Notes: a model not told the origin generated them from the sequence alone. 64,000 nucleotides of DNA from Talpa occidentalis (GCF_014898055.3 NW_023601433.1:73143683-73207682), one strand, 5' to 3'. Shown: positions 9,641-21,049, counted from the first letter of the stretch. Numbers and translations are program-made.

Positions 9641-9800
9641 AAAGACTGCATAGGCTAACTCATTTAAACCTCACAGTAACCTCATGAAAGTTACTTTTGT
9701 AAACATCTTCATTTTACAGATAGGGAAATCAGGCACAGAGAGGCTAAGTAACTTGAATCAGATTGCAGAGCCGAGAAGTCGCAGAGCAGGAGTGTGAACC
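9641..9800 (-). mobile_element. MIR SINE, second part (split)
   Basis: CTCATTTAAACCTCACAGTAACC, CATTTTACAGATAGGGAAATC and GGCACAGAGAGGCTAAGTAAC complete the MIR begun at 9290. Confidence 0.85.
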
Positions 9801-11604
9801 TTGCATTCTGGCTGCAGAATCATTGCTTCTAATCATTGTGTAAAATGTACCTAGTTCTTTTGATGTCTTTAACTGCAGGAAGTATACAAACCATGGTTCC
9901 GTATGACAAAAGTGGCGCAAGAATCATGCTTGACTGGTATTTCTACACAGCGGTGGCTTGCACTGCATTTGAAACTTCAGTCAATGGCCAATATTGAAAA
10001 TGAATCTCAAGATTTCTATTTTAAAACATAAATTTCCAGTTTTTCCCAGAAGCTCTGGTAATGATGGGCTCTTTTGTCTATCTGCCGTAGTCCCCACCTC
10101 CCCCTATTGTCCTCCTGACATGAATGCCCAGAGTCTGTTTCCCTATTATTTGATTGCATTCTGCCATTGCCTTCACATACATTGTTTGCCAGACCCTGGG
10201 GAACCTCAGGTTTTGGTTCCTTTCTTTGGGCTTCTTGGGATCTTCCTTGGGATCTTGGTGTGTGCCCAAAAGCTCCTTCCTAGTGGCTTTAAAGGCAGTT
10301 TGTGCTCTTTTGGACTCTTTTGTGAGTGGCAGCAGATATGCAAGAACCAGCTAATTTTATAGGTGGAGGGGGTGTGACAAAGGAATCCAATGAGTTCGGA
10401 GGTTCCAGTAAGCAATGCACTTGCTTCCATAGTTTTTAACTTTAGTAATTCCAAAATAACTATTATTGAAGGACAGCAAATATGAAAACTTATTTGTAAT
10501 TTTGAACTTCTGAGATATTATAATCTGAGTACTCTATAAGACCCCCAAATTCTAGTATTTCATGTCTCCAAATTTCAAAGTCTTTATTGCAAAGACCCTC
10601 TGATGTCACAATCTCATGATTCAAGTTTATTCACTTCCTAGAAAATATGATACTATGAAGAAAAAGTGCTAGAATGCTATGACTTCCTGGTGTTAAGATC
10701 TCATGATCCTGTGATTCGGTTAATTATCAGCTCTATAAAGTCAGCGAGGAGCTAATCGACAGTTAATGGAACGATAGAGACAAATGAGAAAGTCTGGTTG
10801 TAGTCCTGTTACAAGGGGGGAGGGGGTTAGGATTTTCCCTTGACAATTTAACCAGATGTGACTGTTCCTTCATTTTCCTGATGGAATCAGTGTCCCCAAG
10901 ACAGACATGTGGCAGTCAGTATCTCACACTGAATAAAGTCGATATGTAAATACCCAGAGTTATGCGACAAACCTTAGGGATCTTGTGTTTGTTAGGCAAG
11001 TCCTGTACATACTTCTTCATCAGGTTGCATTTCATGTGAGAAGCTGTGATGAAAATAGCATCTGATTAGATTCAAGGTAGTGTGGGTAGACAAGGAATGT
11101 GGGTAGTGTGTGTAGATGAGGAATGTGGGTAGAATGATTTGGGGCATGAGAGGCTGGCCAGAAGGAACTTGAGCTGCTGCAGCTGGAAGAGGGGTGCAAT
11201 TAGCCGAACATTGGAAATGTCATGGATCCATGAGTCAGACCAATGGGAGGTTTGTTTTTCGCTTAATCTTAAGTTGAAGGTGGCTCTTCCCAGGGCTTTT
11301 ACCCCTGGCATGGATTGATCATAGAAGCACCTGGCAAGAGACAGAGTACCAGGTTGGAGAGAGAGAATGTGAAGGGTCAAAGTGAGTGTGAAAAGAGCCA
11401 TTTCACAGGCGCCATTTTGCACAACGAGTTGGAGGGAGCAAATCTTATTAGTTGTGTCACTGCACATATCTCAATACCTGGTTCCAACTTTTGGCAATTA
11501 CATGTACAAATAGGAATTTTTGTTTATCATTGGAAAAGGGAATTCTGACACCATGATACCAGAGACATCACAGAAAACATGAGTGGAAACTAGAGGTCCT
11601 TACT
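9801..11604. other. Unassigned 1.8 kb, no gene seen
   Basis: No named repeat recognised. There is a local echo TTGGGATCTTCC/TTGGGATCTTGG at 10237-10260, AT-rich sequence with CTCATGAT repeats around 10610-10720, and a GGGGGGAGGGGGTTAGG run at 10815-10831. A minus-strand frame at 11072-11467 (131 codons) has no recognisable product. GAATGTGGGTAG is repeated three times between 11070 and 11135, a small local duplication. Confidence 0.4.
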
Positions 11605-11775
11605 CTTGATGCTATTGACCTTTGGGCCAGACAATTCTTTGTTGTAGAGGATTGTCCTGTACATTGTAGGATGCTGTGCAACACCCCTGAATCCCTGATC
11701 TATAGCCATTAGATACTAACAGAACTTCACCTCCAGATGTGACCATCAAAAATATGCTTAGCCATTGCTACTTGT
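11605..11775 (-). mobile_element. MER20-type hAT (Charlie) element
   Basis: GACCTTTGGGCCAGACAATTC, TGTCCTGTACATTGTAGGATG, CATTAGATACTAACAG and TGTGACCATCAAAAATATG match the MER20 consensus in reverse. Non-autonomous DNA transposon fossil. Confidence 0.8.
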
Positions 11776-12343
11776 ACAACTTGAGGAAAGACTCCAGGTT
11801 ATCCCAGAAGAGAGCCTGTGACTCTCAGGCACTTTGAGATAAGGATTTCCATCAATGCCTTAACGTGGACGTAATTAGCAATTCATATCAGAATTCTACT
11901 GTGTGACATTTGGAGTTTGTTGTGTATAATTATGCAGGAATTATCAGTAGAGCTCTACTTCCAGGGAGGGGATTCAGTAATAATCAAAGAATTCTTTCTG
12001 GTGACTTAATTTAATTCTCAGTTAAAGAATTCCAGTAGGTATTACAGTAGATTCAAGGAGGCAAGGTGGGCTCTTTTGGACAAAAACAAATATAAAGTCA
12101 CCTGCATGGGAATCACATTAACTGGATGGATTTCTCCTTGAAGAGTCTACATGGTAAGATAGAAGGCCTGGTCTGTAATAAGTACTCGATAAATATAACA
12201 TAAATTAAAAACTAGTTCTCTTGGGTCATATTTCAGCAATAGGACTTACTCTTCAGGGCAAGTTTAGAAAACATTCCAGTTTACCTGCCAGTTTTGAACC
12301 TTGAATACTGTTGTCTTGAATAATGGTGTTAAGAAGGATTCTG
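11776..12343. other. Mostly unassigned
   Basis: GGTCTGTAATAAGTACTCGATAAATAT at 12170 looks like a MIR or L2 tail. GAATTCTTTCTGGTGA...GAATTCCAGTAGG near 11990-12040 is unique. Confidence 0.35.
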
Positions 12344-12613
12344 GGATCTCCCTGATGGTGCAAGGGGTCAAATACCGTACTATGAAGCAATCCGCAGCCT
12401 CTGCAGCACAAGTTCAATCCCTGATCTGCCAGGGAGAAACCCATATGGTGAGGCAGATCTCTCTGTCTCTCCTGCTGCTCCCCTCAGCAGTGTATTTCAG
12501 TCAATCTGCCTGTTCTGCTCCCACTCTGTCTCTGGTGAGTTCTCTCAAGCCCCCCTGTATCTCTGGCCTGTACCCCAGCTCTTGTATGCATAAATAAATA
12601 AATCATTAAAAAA
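12344..12613 (+). mobile_element. tRNA-derived SINE, subfamily B
   Basis: Begins GGGATCTCCCTGATGGTGCA, with CAAGTTCAATCCC as a decayed B box, and ends AAATAAATAAATCATTAAAA. Target-site duplication AAGGATTCTG at 12334-12343 and 12614-12623. Confidence 0.9.
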
Positions 12614-12769
12614 AAGGATTCTGAAGATGTATTCATACTCAGGAGAAATGTGACTGTGGATGTCTGCTTTGGGTTGGGAAGCGACTCTGACAGCATTATC
12701 CTGGTCAAATTGGTAGTTAGAAAGAGCTTTCTGGCCTCTAAATTGGAGGCGAGATTAGAAAGTGTGAGG

Positions 12770-13350
12770 CCCAATTTAAGAAGCTGAAACCATCCAGGTA
12801 TTTTAACAGGGAGAATTTAGTATAAGGGAATCAGTGATTTGAAGTTGCCAAACTGGAAGGGCAAAGCAGAAACACTGAGACAGCAGAGACAGTGACTTCA
12901 GGAAGCAGCTACCACGCTTGTGCTCAGGAAGCAAGTGGAGAAGTAGAGGGGGGAGAGGGGGTGTGTGGAAACACCTTGGGGGTGGGCAGAACTCTGCTGG
13001 TGTAAGAGCTGTGAGGGAAGATCATGCACAGGCTTCTGAAGAGGGTGCCCAAAGGTGCATGAAGAGACTGGTTATCATTCTGAGCAACACCTGCCCTGGA
13101 ACCAGCTGGCACAGCTGGAATGAAGAAGTTTTGCTGCTGTGATGCTGACAAAATCTGCCAGTGGAGACAAACATTTCCCTTTCTTCTCAGTCACAGCATC
13201 TCCCACGAGCACCCTCTATAGGCGGGGGCTTGAATAGACCCATCAAGCAAAAGTGGAAACACAATGCTCCCAAATCCCACTCAAACCCAGAAGACAGAGA
13301 AGAGGAGGGTCAGTTTGCAGGTGAGAGATGCTAGTTAAATAGTTTGCACA
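12770..13350. mobile_element. Possible L1ME-like 3' UTR remnant
   Basis: TTTTAACAGGGAGAATTTAGTATAAGGGAATC, a purine-rich centre and GGGTCAGTTTGCAGG resemble the 3' UTR style of some old L1s. I cannot fix the subfamily or orientation, and the frames at 12918-13151 have no known product. Confidence 0.35.
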
Positions 13351-15588
13351 ATTAGGGAGGCTCAGAGAGAAGAACCCACTCAGCAACTGATCTGTCCAGA
13401 GCTTGAGGAGGGTCCACCTGCCTGCTAACCCTGACCCCCTGTCTCTGGGCTCCCAATGACATTGAGATTCACAAACTTGGTAGATGGGGTGATGGTTTTC
13501 ATCAGAATACTCTGCAGCCCCCAGCAGCCTTTGACGTGCACCAATCACATTGAATCACTCCTTTATCTCTTTTTGCCAGAAATAGGTATCAGAGCAATAA
13601 TGGCTTCCGGTCTCACCCACTGGTTTTTCCCACCACTTCCTGGATTTTATTTGCATTGGGTCAGATCTGGTTTCCAAGTTGTTTATGATGCCCCTACTGT
13701 GAAACACATGGGTGGGGTATTATGAAGCAAGGTGGCCCATCCCAGCATCCCCCAAAATCTCGCAAGTAGCTGCCTCCTCTGACAGTCTCCCCAAATTGCT
13801 GAGACCTCCGATGTGTAACAGGTCATGTGACTGTGCCTCTTTCTTCTTATTTGGCAAGTTGCATCTCTCCTGAAAGACTTTCTTTTCTGTCATGTCTCAG
13901 GGCCTGGAGAGAGATAAGGCTATTCCTCTAGCGCCCTGGGCAACATCCCTCGCGTACAAGCTAAATTCCCTTCCTGAACCTGCTCACATATTACGTAGAA
14001 ACATTAAATATTTTACTCAGGAAAGAAAAATAGAGAGCGATTTCATGCACAGTGAATTTCTGCTCTTTAGGGCTTCATCTGTGCTGAACCCTACACACTC
14101 CTTTGTGAAGGCAGAGCTAGTGTAAACCCTGAGAATAAAAGTGGGGCTTGATTTTATGCTAATATATGTAAAGAACGTGACTACAGAGTCATAGGTAATA
14201 CAATGAACTTAACTTTTTTCTTCCTTTTTATTGAATTATAATGACTAGTTTCCATAGCAATTACTGCATCACCTTGTACATTACCAGGAAGATGTACTGC
14301 ACTTTTTCCCAGTCATCCTTGTAAACATTTCTACTTTTTTTTTATGATGTTCTGGGGGAAACACAAGCCCTTCCGGCTTGGCAGCCACGGGAGAGCATAT
14401 TTCAGGAGATTAATAAAGTCGACCAGGGTGTTTTTATTTTCTAAGTTCAGAGCTTCATTTTCCATCTTCACCCTCACCAGCTACTTTTCAGGCAGACAAA
14501 GAGAGAAGACAAAGAGCGGGAGAGAGCAGAGGTGACAGGAGATGAAAAGGAGGTGCAGAGTCAGGGAGGGTGGGGGCTTGGAAACAGTGCCTCAAGACTC
14601 CACCTTGTGTCCCTGTGGATTCTGGAAGAGCTTGAGAGCAGTTCCCTTGTGGACACCCCGATTCTTGTAAAGATCTTGGTGGAGGAGGATGGAAGATCAA
14701 GCTTGGGGAGCAAGCAAAGATCCTTTGGAGACCTTAAACTATATGTCTGAGGTCTCTTGTTTCTTTGGCAGCCAGCAGTCAGGTAGGGAGATGGGAATCT
14801 GGGTGCCCCTCCATTCAAAAGCCCCATTTCCACAGGGGCTCACATTTATGAGCCTTTTTCATCTTGGCTTCCCACATTGTATTTCATTTCCAGTAAGTTC
14901 TCTGCAGTGGACGGCTTTGCAGGCATTCCTTTCCAGCGGGAGGCAACAGAAGGGACACCCAAAGGGGCGTGAATTGGCTGCAGCCACAACTGTGAGAGGT
15001 TAGGGGTATGGCGGATGCTGGCAGATGGGAAGACCCCATTCTGGGCTGTGGGAACCCCAGACATGGTCTCAGAGGCTCCCAACAGGACAGTGCAGCAGGG
15101 GCCACACGGGGATCCCCCAATGCTTTTGTTTCATTTGCTAAGGAGTTTTCTTCATTCCACTTATGTGCCAGGCCACTGCCCCAGCAGAATCAGATTCTTG
15201 TGGAGAGGCCCTAGGAGCTCACGAGCCCTAGAGTTTGGCCTTCTGGGTTCTAGTGTCCCAACCAGGCCGCTCACATACTGCGCTGGGGGTTGGTGACTTT
15301 CCTTCCTCCACTCATTCCCTCATCTCCAAAGTGGCTCTATTGGTAGAATCCAACTGCGATGCATTTATTTATATGGTCAGAGGAGACAAAGCTGGGTGAG
15401 TGCTTACTCCTTAAGGGACCTTGTTTCCGATGGTACTTGTGTACCCGCCTGCACTTGCGATGCAACCTGGAATGAGTTCATCATTTCAGAGCCCATCCCA
15501 GCTGAGACATGAGATGTGTCTGTTGGATGGTCCTGAAGCATCTTCCTAGGTGTAAAGTGCAAGGGTTTTTGGATTCTGATAGTATGGG
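13351..15588. other. Unassigned 2.2 kb, no gene seen
   Basis: Unique-looking DNA. There is a short T8 run at 14335. Weak MIR-like fragments at about 15140-15200 (ACTTATGTGCCAGGCC) and 15225-15345 (GGGTTCTAGTGTCCC then CATCTCCAAAGTGGCTCTA). Frames on both strands at 14488-15296 (up to 104 codons) match nothing I know. Confidence 0.4.
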
Positions 15589-15668
15589 TGGAGGGAGGGG
15601 AGAAAAAGGCGGGGGAGGAAGGGAGGAAGGGGTGGGGGGGAAGAGAGAGAGAGAGAGAAAGAGAGAGA
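15589..15668 (+). repeat. Polypurine (GA)n tract with G-quadruplex motif
   Basis: About 80 bases are nearly all purine. Four G runs at 15611-15615, 15621-15623, 15629-15632 and 15634-15640, with loops of 5, 5 and 1, satisfy the standard G4 pattern. They are followed by GAGAGAGAGA. Confidence 0.9.
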
Positions 15669-16008
15669 ATATATGTTAGAGCAGATGTCTTAAGCAGAAG
15701 GAAAAATTCCCTAAGTGACAGGAAGCTCTGAGTTCACCAAAATACTTAGCCAAGATAAGAAGGATGTAACTGATGTTGGAAAGATGTTATGAGATTAATA
15801 AAAGTGATTAAGGGATTAGGACTTCTCAAAAGAGATAGTGAAGGGACCACCAGTGGGGAAATCCTCCCTCACCCTCTGCACTAGGCCTCTCGTCTCCACT
15901 TGTAAGTCCTCAGTCATGCAGGCGTCTAACGAAATGGTCTCAGCAGATGCTCAAATAGAATCCTGGCTTAAGCCCACCACAGACTGGAAAGGTCCCCTAC
16001 GCCACATA
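15669..16008. other. Unassigned
   Basis: Unique DNA between the purine tract and the CA repeat. No repeat or gene recognised. Confidence 0.4.
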
Positions 16009-16040
<32 letters not shown>

Positions 16041-16112
16041 CTAGACACAGACACACACACATACACACAGACAAAGGCACAAAACACCCAGACACAGGCA
16101 CACACACACATT
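16009..16112. repeat. (CA)n microsatellite, interrupted
   Basis: A pure CA run at 16011-16039, then degenerate CAGACACA and CACATACACA units to 16112. The translated TH repeats are an artefact. Confidence 0.95.
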
Positions 16113-16289
16113 GTCAAATGAGTCTATTTTTTTTTTTCTTGAAAATGTCCAGAGTTTAAGGGATGCCTTGGGGTTATCAGCCACGCGTCTGCTGAGCACA
16201 GACTCCTGGAAGGGTAGCCTTGTGGGGGGGAGGGCTGGATGTGAGTCGGGCATCACCAGGAAGTCAGACCAAGTTGGAGCATGGAGGTG

Positions 16290-16385
16290 ACTCAGGAATG
16301 GAGAGATCCTTGTGATTCCACCTAGTGGCAGAGCCTCAGTTTTCTCACCTGCAAGCTTTTGATAATGATGCCTCCCACCTACACA
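16290..16385 (+). mobile_element. MIR fragment
   Basis: GCCTCAGTTTTCTCACCTGCAAGC followed by GATAATGATGCCTCCCACCT is the MIR core and downstream part. Confidence 0.7.
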
Positions 16386-16524
16386 CACATACACTCAGGA
16401 CTGAAGGGCAGTGAATAGGAAAGCACTTGTGGAGAGTCTTCCCTGGAAGAGTCTAGACTTCTCTGTGGTTCTAGAATAACCAACAGAAACCTGTGCCAAA
16501 CGTTCCTCCTCTTTCAGCAATTAA

Positions 16525-16720
16525 CTGAGGAAGGCAGTGGTTCTGTCCCAAGGAGTTAGAACTGCTTACTCCTGCTTCAAATCTGGTCCCATTGTCTGCC
16601 AGCTGTGTGATCACCTGGTTTCCTCATCTTAAAACATGGTGGAATTTTTACTATTTCACAGGTTAGAAATGAGGATGATAATATAATAGATATAAACATA
16701 ATAAACAAAAAAACACCACC
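16525..16720 (+). mobile_element. MIR SINE with an unusual 5' part
   Basis: ATCTGGTCCCATTGTCTGCCAGCTGTGTGATC, then TTTCCTCATCTTAAAACATGG, then CACAGGTTAGAAATGAGGATG follow MIR order. The first 64 bases (16525-16587) are about 81% identical to 17538-17601, closer than either is to MIR. Confidence 0.65.
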
Positions 16721-16739
16721 TCATCCCCTCCACTTCATC

Positions 16740-17011
16740 CCTAGCCCAATGTTGTTGAGAAACTTTTGCCTTCTGACCTTTGCCCTCTGCACTCTGTCAC
16801 TGGACATGAACTCCAGGTGGACCATGAGCAGCCAGATGCCCAGATGGCCCCACAGACCCTCACCTCCTGGTCCCACACCAAGTCAGGGTAGGTCTGTGGG
16901 GCATAGAAGATGATGGACAGCGATGACATGTCATTTCCAAGATTTGTTATATAAAGACTTTAGTTTTCATCTTGGCATCTCTAGCTCTTCTTTTCTTTTC
17001 TTTTCTTTTTT

Positions 17012-17046
<35 letters not shown>

Positions 17047-17340
17047 GGATACTCATTCTGGGAGAAAGCATGTGGCGAGCAGCTATCAGAGGGGCTCACA
17101 TTGGAGGAAATGAAGCCTCCAACTGACACCCCCTGGAATGAGCTTGAATCCTCCAGTTCTGGTCAAGTCTTTGGCAACTGCAGCCTGAATTGACAGCTTA
17201 AATACAACCTCATGATTGACCCTGAGCCAGAAACACCCAGAATCCTGACCCTCAGAAACTGTGAGATAATGAGGACTTAAAGTTGCTAAGTGTTGGAGTA
17301 ATTTGTTACACAGCAATAAATAACTAATATAAGTGATATA
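16740..17340 (+). mobile_element. MaLR-like LTR (MLT1/MST type)
   Basis: GACATGTCATTTCCAAGATT, TTATATAAAGACTTTAG, TTTTCATCTTGGCATCTCT, a CT-rich middle, then AACTGACACC, AACCTCATGATTGACCCTGAG, GAAACTGTGAGATAATGAGG and TAATTTGTTACACAGCAATA ending near AATAACTAATATAAG. This order fits the ERVL-MaLR LTR type. Exact subfamily and left edge are uncertain. Confidence 0.6.
16987..17044. repeat. (TTTTC)n then (TC)n
   Basis: Pentanucleotide TTTTC copies pass into a pure TC run (17014-17044), inside the LTR. Confidence 0.95.
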
Positions 17341-17439
17341 ACTGCTTAAGATGGGCCTTTCCGGAGGTGACATTAACTGGACCATTGTGCTCTAAATGAC
17401 AAATGTGGCTTCGGGGTTTATTTCACAAAGATTATCTCA

Positions 17440-17720
17440 ACTACAGCCTCCTTGTCCCTCGACCCAGACACCTTTCCATGATTTTTCAGAATTTTCTCAG
17501 CAGTAAATGATGAAATCTATTTTACATACTGGGATACTGAGGAAGGCAGTGGGGCTGGTCCCAGGGTGTTGGAACCGGTTACTCCTGGTTGGAACCTGGC
17601 TTGGAGATGGAAAGTGGTTGACTCAAAGTCACAAGACAAATCAGATGCAAAGTTGGGTTGGAAAATCAGGTCTCCTAATGGGCTGTTGGTGCATTTGTTT
17701 AGTACCACTATGCACCTGAT
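17440..17720 (-). mobile_element. MIR SINE carrying a 75 bp insertion
   Basis: ATTTTACATACTGGGATACTGAGG is MIR-like. About 75 unrelated bases follow, and the MIR resumes at TGGTTGACTCAAAGTCACAAG. Part of the inserted block repeats sequence at 16525-16587. Confidence 0.5.
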
Positions 17721-18549
17721 TTATAGTAGGTACTCACCCCACTGCCTTGCCTGATGGAGGCAGCCTCAGGCAAACTTGGCTTCCTAGGGAAAGTTTCTTT
17801 GCACCAGTATCAGGCCCATGTGTGTCCTTACTAATGCTCAAGTGCAGGAGATAGAGGCCAGACCTGGAGGCAGCTGGCAATGGGAGAGAATGCATCCCAC
17901 CCCCGAGTCCTGAGCCCCCACTGCAGGCAGAGGCTGGGAGGTGCTAATTCAAAGAGAACAAAGAAACTCAGTCTGGGAATTATTGGCCTGAGAGAGTCAG
18001 GCCCTCCATCTCCTCTCAAATGACTTCCCAGATCCTCCAGGCCCCAGGTGCCACAGCTGGACCCCAACAGTCTTTGTGGGGACCCAAGGATGGCCATCAC
18101 CAAAGCTGCTGCTGGCAGTTTCCCATCAGTTGAGTGGAACAACATCTGCTAGTTCAACCACCAAGAGGAATGCCCAGGGACAGAGAAGGGAGGGGTGGGG
18201 GACACCTGAGTTCATAACAACCTAGTGACTGGTGAGCGTGGTCCAGGTGGGCACCCAGCCAGGAGCAGTGCGCTGGGTCAACGTGGGAGCTGACTGCTTC
18301 CAGGTGGGGCTGGGTGGGCTGGGGGAACAATCATAGAGGGCTATATAGTAGTGTGGGGAGTCTGTTCAGAGATGGGTCATAGAAGCCATCTGGTGGTGCA
18401 GGTGGATGGGTTTAGTCTCCAGTGTCTCAGGCTTATAGGGGTTGGGTTCTCCCCACATAGCCGGCTGAGAACTGGGACTCCAGTCTCCTCTCCACCTGAG
18501 CTTATCATCCTCAACATTCATGCCATTTGGGATCAGATCATTCTTTGGG
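17721..18549. other. Unassigned, no gene seen
   Basis: GC-moderate unique DNA. CTATATAG lies at 18342. A minus-strand frame at 17831-18145 (104 codons) has no recognisable product. Confidence 0.4.
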
Positions 18550-18675
18550 GGTGGGCAGCTGTTCATTGTAGGAAACGATTAGATGCCAGTAGGAGCCACC
18601 TGCTTCCAAATTGTGAAAGCCAAAAAATATTTTCACACAGGGGCAAAGTTGCCCCCCGTGAGAACTGCTGACTTG
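18550..18675 (-). mobile_element. MER20-type hAT fragment
   Basis: TTAGATGCCAGTAGGAGCCACC, AATTGTGAAAGCCAAAAAATAT and GGGGCAAAGTTGCCCCCCGTG then GAGAACTGCTGA follow MER20 read in reverse, including its terminal part. Confidence 0.75.
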
Positions 18676-18894
18676 ACCCACACTCTCTCTGCTTGGTTCT
18701 TGCTCCTCTTTCACCCCGATTGCCATGTTCTGTGCTTCTTGGGGCTGATAGATCTCCAAGTCCCCACAAGCCAGTGTGCACCCGCTGCTTTATGACTTCT
18801 CATTCTGTCTCCTCTCTCAGGAAACACTGCCTCTCCATTTGCAGAGGAGATGTCATTGAAATTTGCCCAGGTTCGAGGTAGGAGGAGGGTTTGA

Positions 18895-18995
18895 GCTATG
18901 TTTGTGAGTCTCAGCTTGGGCTTTACATTCTGTGCTGTATACTCGGTGACTCTGCATATAGCAGGTGCTTCATAATGAGTTCTTGACTGAATGGA
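18895..18995 (+). mobile_element. LINE L2 3' terminus
   Basis: CTCTGCATATAGCAGGTGCTTCATAATGAGTTCTTGACTGAATGG is the L2 terminal signature. Confidence 0.65.
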
Positions 18996-19184
18996 GAATC
19001 AGAGTATCTCCTGGCCCATCTAAGACAGAGAATGCTCCAAGTCTGGGCTATGATCAGAACTATGACAAATGGAAGAGGGGGTGCATGGGACTGAGGTGCT
19101 AGTCTAGGGGAGGCCAGGCCACTCTGGACACACCATGTCCTAGGAAGAGAGAAGGATCAAGAGTCATGTTGGTCTCCACCCTTT

Positions 19185-19360
19185 TCTACTGCTCCCGCCT
19201 CCACCGAGCTTCCTTGCCTCCAGGTCTGCTCTCTCTTATCCATCTTCATCTTGGCAGCCAGAACCATACCCAGAACTGGCCAATCTGATCACATCAGGAT
19301 CACAGTGTGCAAACCTGCTATGGCTCCCTATGGACAAAAGGTCAGAGTCCTTTGTTTTGT
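19185..19360 (+). mobile_element. LINE L2 fragment
   Basis: CTTGGCAGCCAGAACCATACC, CCAATCTGATCACATCAGG, ATGGCTCCCTATGGACAAAAGGTCAGAGTCC match the internal 3' L2 region (AATCTGATCATGTCAC... ATGGCTCCCCATTGC...). Confidence 0.8.
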
Positions 19361-19599
19361 AAATGCTTCCTTTGTTCAGTCCAACATGAAAGAGTCAAAA
19401 CAAGGGACTAAAGGATGTGAGGGGAGAGATCCATGTAGCAGCAAGTAGCGCGTAGTCTCAATAAATGCATTTATCACCATCACAATTCTTACTGTGCATC
19501 TAACAGCACAGCTTGCGGACTCCCAGGGAAGGAACACAGCAGGCAATAGTTGGGAGCCTGGCTTAGGGGTTCCACAGCATGGAAAACCCTCTGTCTCTG

Positions 19600-19790
19600 G
19601 ATCAGACAAGCACAATCTTGAATTCTAGCTCTGCTGTGTGATCTCAGGCAGGTTACTCTACCTCTCTGAGCTTTAGCTCTGACTTCAAAAACTAGGGGAA
19701 AAAATACTGACTTTCCACATTGGTTGCAAGAACAAAATGTTACATGTAAGATACATAATGACAGGTATACAGTAGGCACTCACAGCTTAG
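19600..19790 (+). mobile_element. MIR SINE
   Basis: AATTCTAGCTCTGCTGTGTGATCTCAGGCAGGTTACTC, then CTCTCTGAGCTTTAGCTC, then GTATACAGTAGGCACTC. It lies tail to tail with the next MIR. Confidence 0.85.
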
Positions 19791-19799
19791 TATGGCAAG

Positions 19800-19965
19800 A
19801 ACTCATGAATCCTTTGATACTCACAACATCCCATAAACATTGGTTAATGAGGTTAACATTGTTGCTGTCCTGGTACAAAAGCAAGGAACCTGAGGCCGGA
19901 AGGGGAGAGACTTGTCTGAGGTGTCCAGGTGCTAGATTCAACCCCATGATGCTGACTGCCCATCT
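19800..19965 (-). mobile_element. MIR SINE
   Basis: GATACTCACAACATCCCATAAA, GAACCTGAGGCCGGAAGG, GACTTGTCTGAGGTGTCCAGG and AGATTCAACCCC are reverse-complement MIR. Confidence 0.8.
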
Positions 19966-20774
19966 ATACCTTGTAGTGAGGGAGGGGGTAGTTTTTTGAG
20001 ACCCCCAGGGAGAGCTGGGCTCCTGGACACATTATCTCAGGGCTATCCTGGAACTCTGAGTTCAGTCAGCCAAGACAACTTAGTGAGTGGGAAATGCTGG
20101 GTTCCCTCCAGGCCCCTGGTGTTTGCAGTCTGCTCCTGAGCAAAGCTGAGCCAGGCCACAAAGCAGAAGCGACTCTGAGACAGCCACTGCATGGGAAAAA
20201 CAAAGTCCCGCCAACCCTAAGGAGGTCCCTGGCCCCACTTTCTGAGAGCTGGAGCAAAGGCACCCAGACAGGGCAGCCAGGCCAGAGTCCTGCCACTTAG
20301 AGGGAGATTTAGGGGCAGCAAATGGAAAGCCAGACACACTGGCTGCTGAATTTACTGGTCTTTTCAATGAGATCAGCAAGAGGGCCCTTCTGCTCAGGCC
20401 TCTGTTGGCAGCCAAGATCACTGAGTTGGTGGCAGTGTCCGCGTTTTCCTGCACAACGGGCTGGGCAGGGAAAGCCAACTTGCTTATATCCTGGACTCTT
20501 TGGAGGTGATTCATGATTATTACACCATGGGATTTAAAGATGGCCATTTGCCAGGGATTCTGCTTTCAAAGTTACAAGCCCAGGGGAGCCCTCATCCAAG
20601 TGTTTACCGGGTGTTCACGAGGTACCATGCACAAATGGCTGACTTAACAGTCGTGAAGGTGTTGTTGGCATTACTCATTTGCAAAGACATCCATGTCCCA
20701 GATGGACTGGCTTTAGTGTTCCATGCATGAACTACTACACATCCACCAAACAGATTCAAAGATGTGGACTGAGA
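19966..20774. other. Unassigned, no gene seen
   Basis: GC-moderate unique DNA. The minus-strand frame at 20080-20547 (155 codons) starts late, has low-complexity composition and no recognisable domain. CGGGTGTTCACGAGGTACCATGCAC near 20608 weakly resembles an old LINE/MIR 'gcacctactatgtgcc' motif. Confidence 0.4.
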
Positions 20775-20970
20775 TACAGAGTCAGTCAATCCATAAGAAA
20801 TTGAGGCTTTACTAAATGCCTCCTTTTGCTCATCCACAAAATGGGTATATTACTAACACTTCTTTCATGGGGCTTCTGATGGTATTCAGCAAGATAATAC
20901 ATTTATAATTGTTAGCAGTGTGCCAGGTATACAGCAAGTCCTCAATCAATCCTAGCAGTTGCCATTATTC
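20775..20970 (+). mobile_element. MIR SINE
   Basis: GCCTCCTTTTGCTCATCCACAAAATGGGTATATTACTAAC and CAGTGTGCCAGGTATACAGCAAGTCCTCAATC are MIR core and tail. Confidence 0.8.
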
Positions 20971-21049
20971 CTGTTATGTCAGAATTGACTAAAGAAACAA
21001 AAACCTGAGTAAGGACTTTCCCCAGAGTCAAATAGTTAAAACAATTCAG

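Noticed and set aside
20080..20547. 155-codon minus-strand frame
   Set aside because: No domain, no signal or splice context; composition is not convincing.
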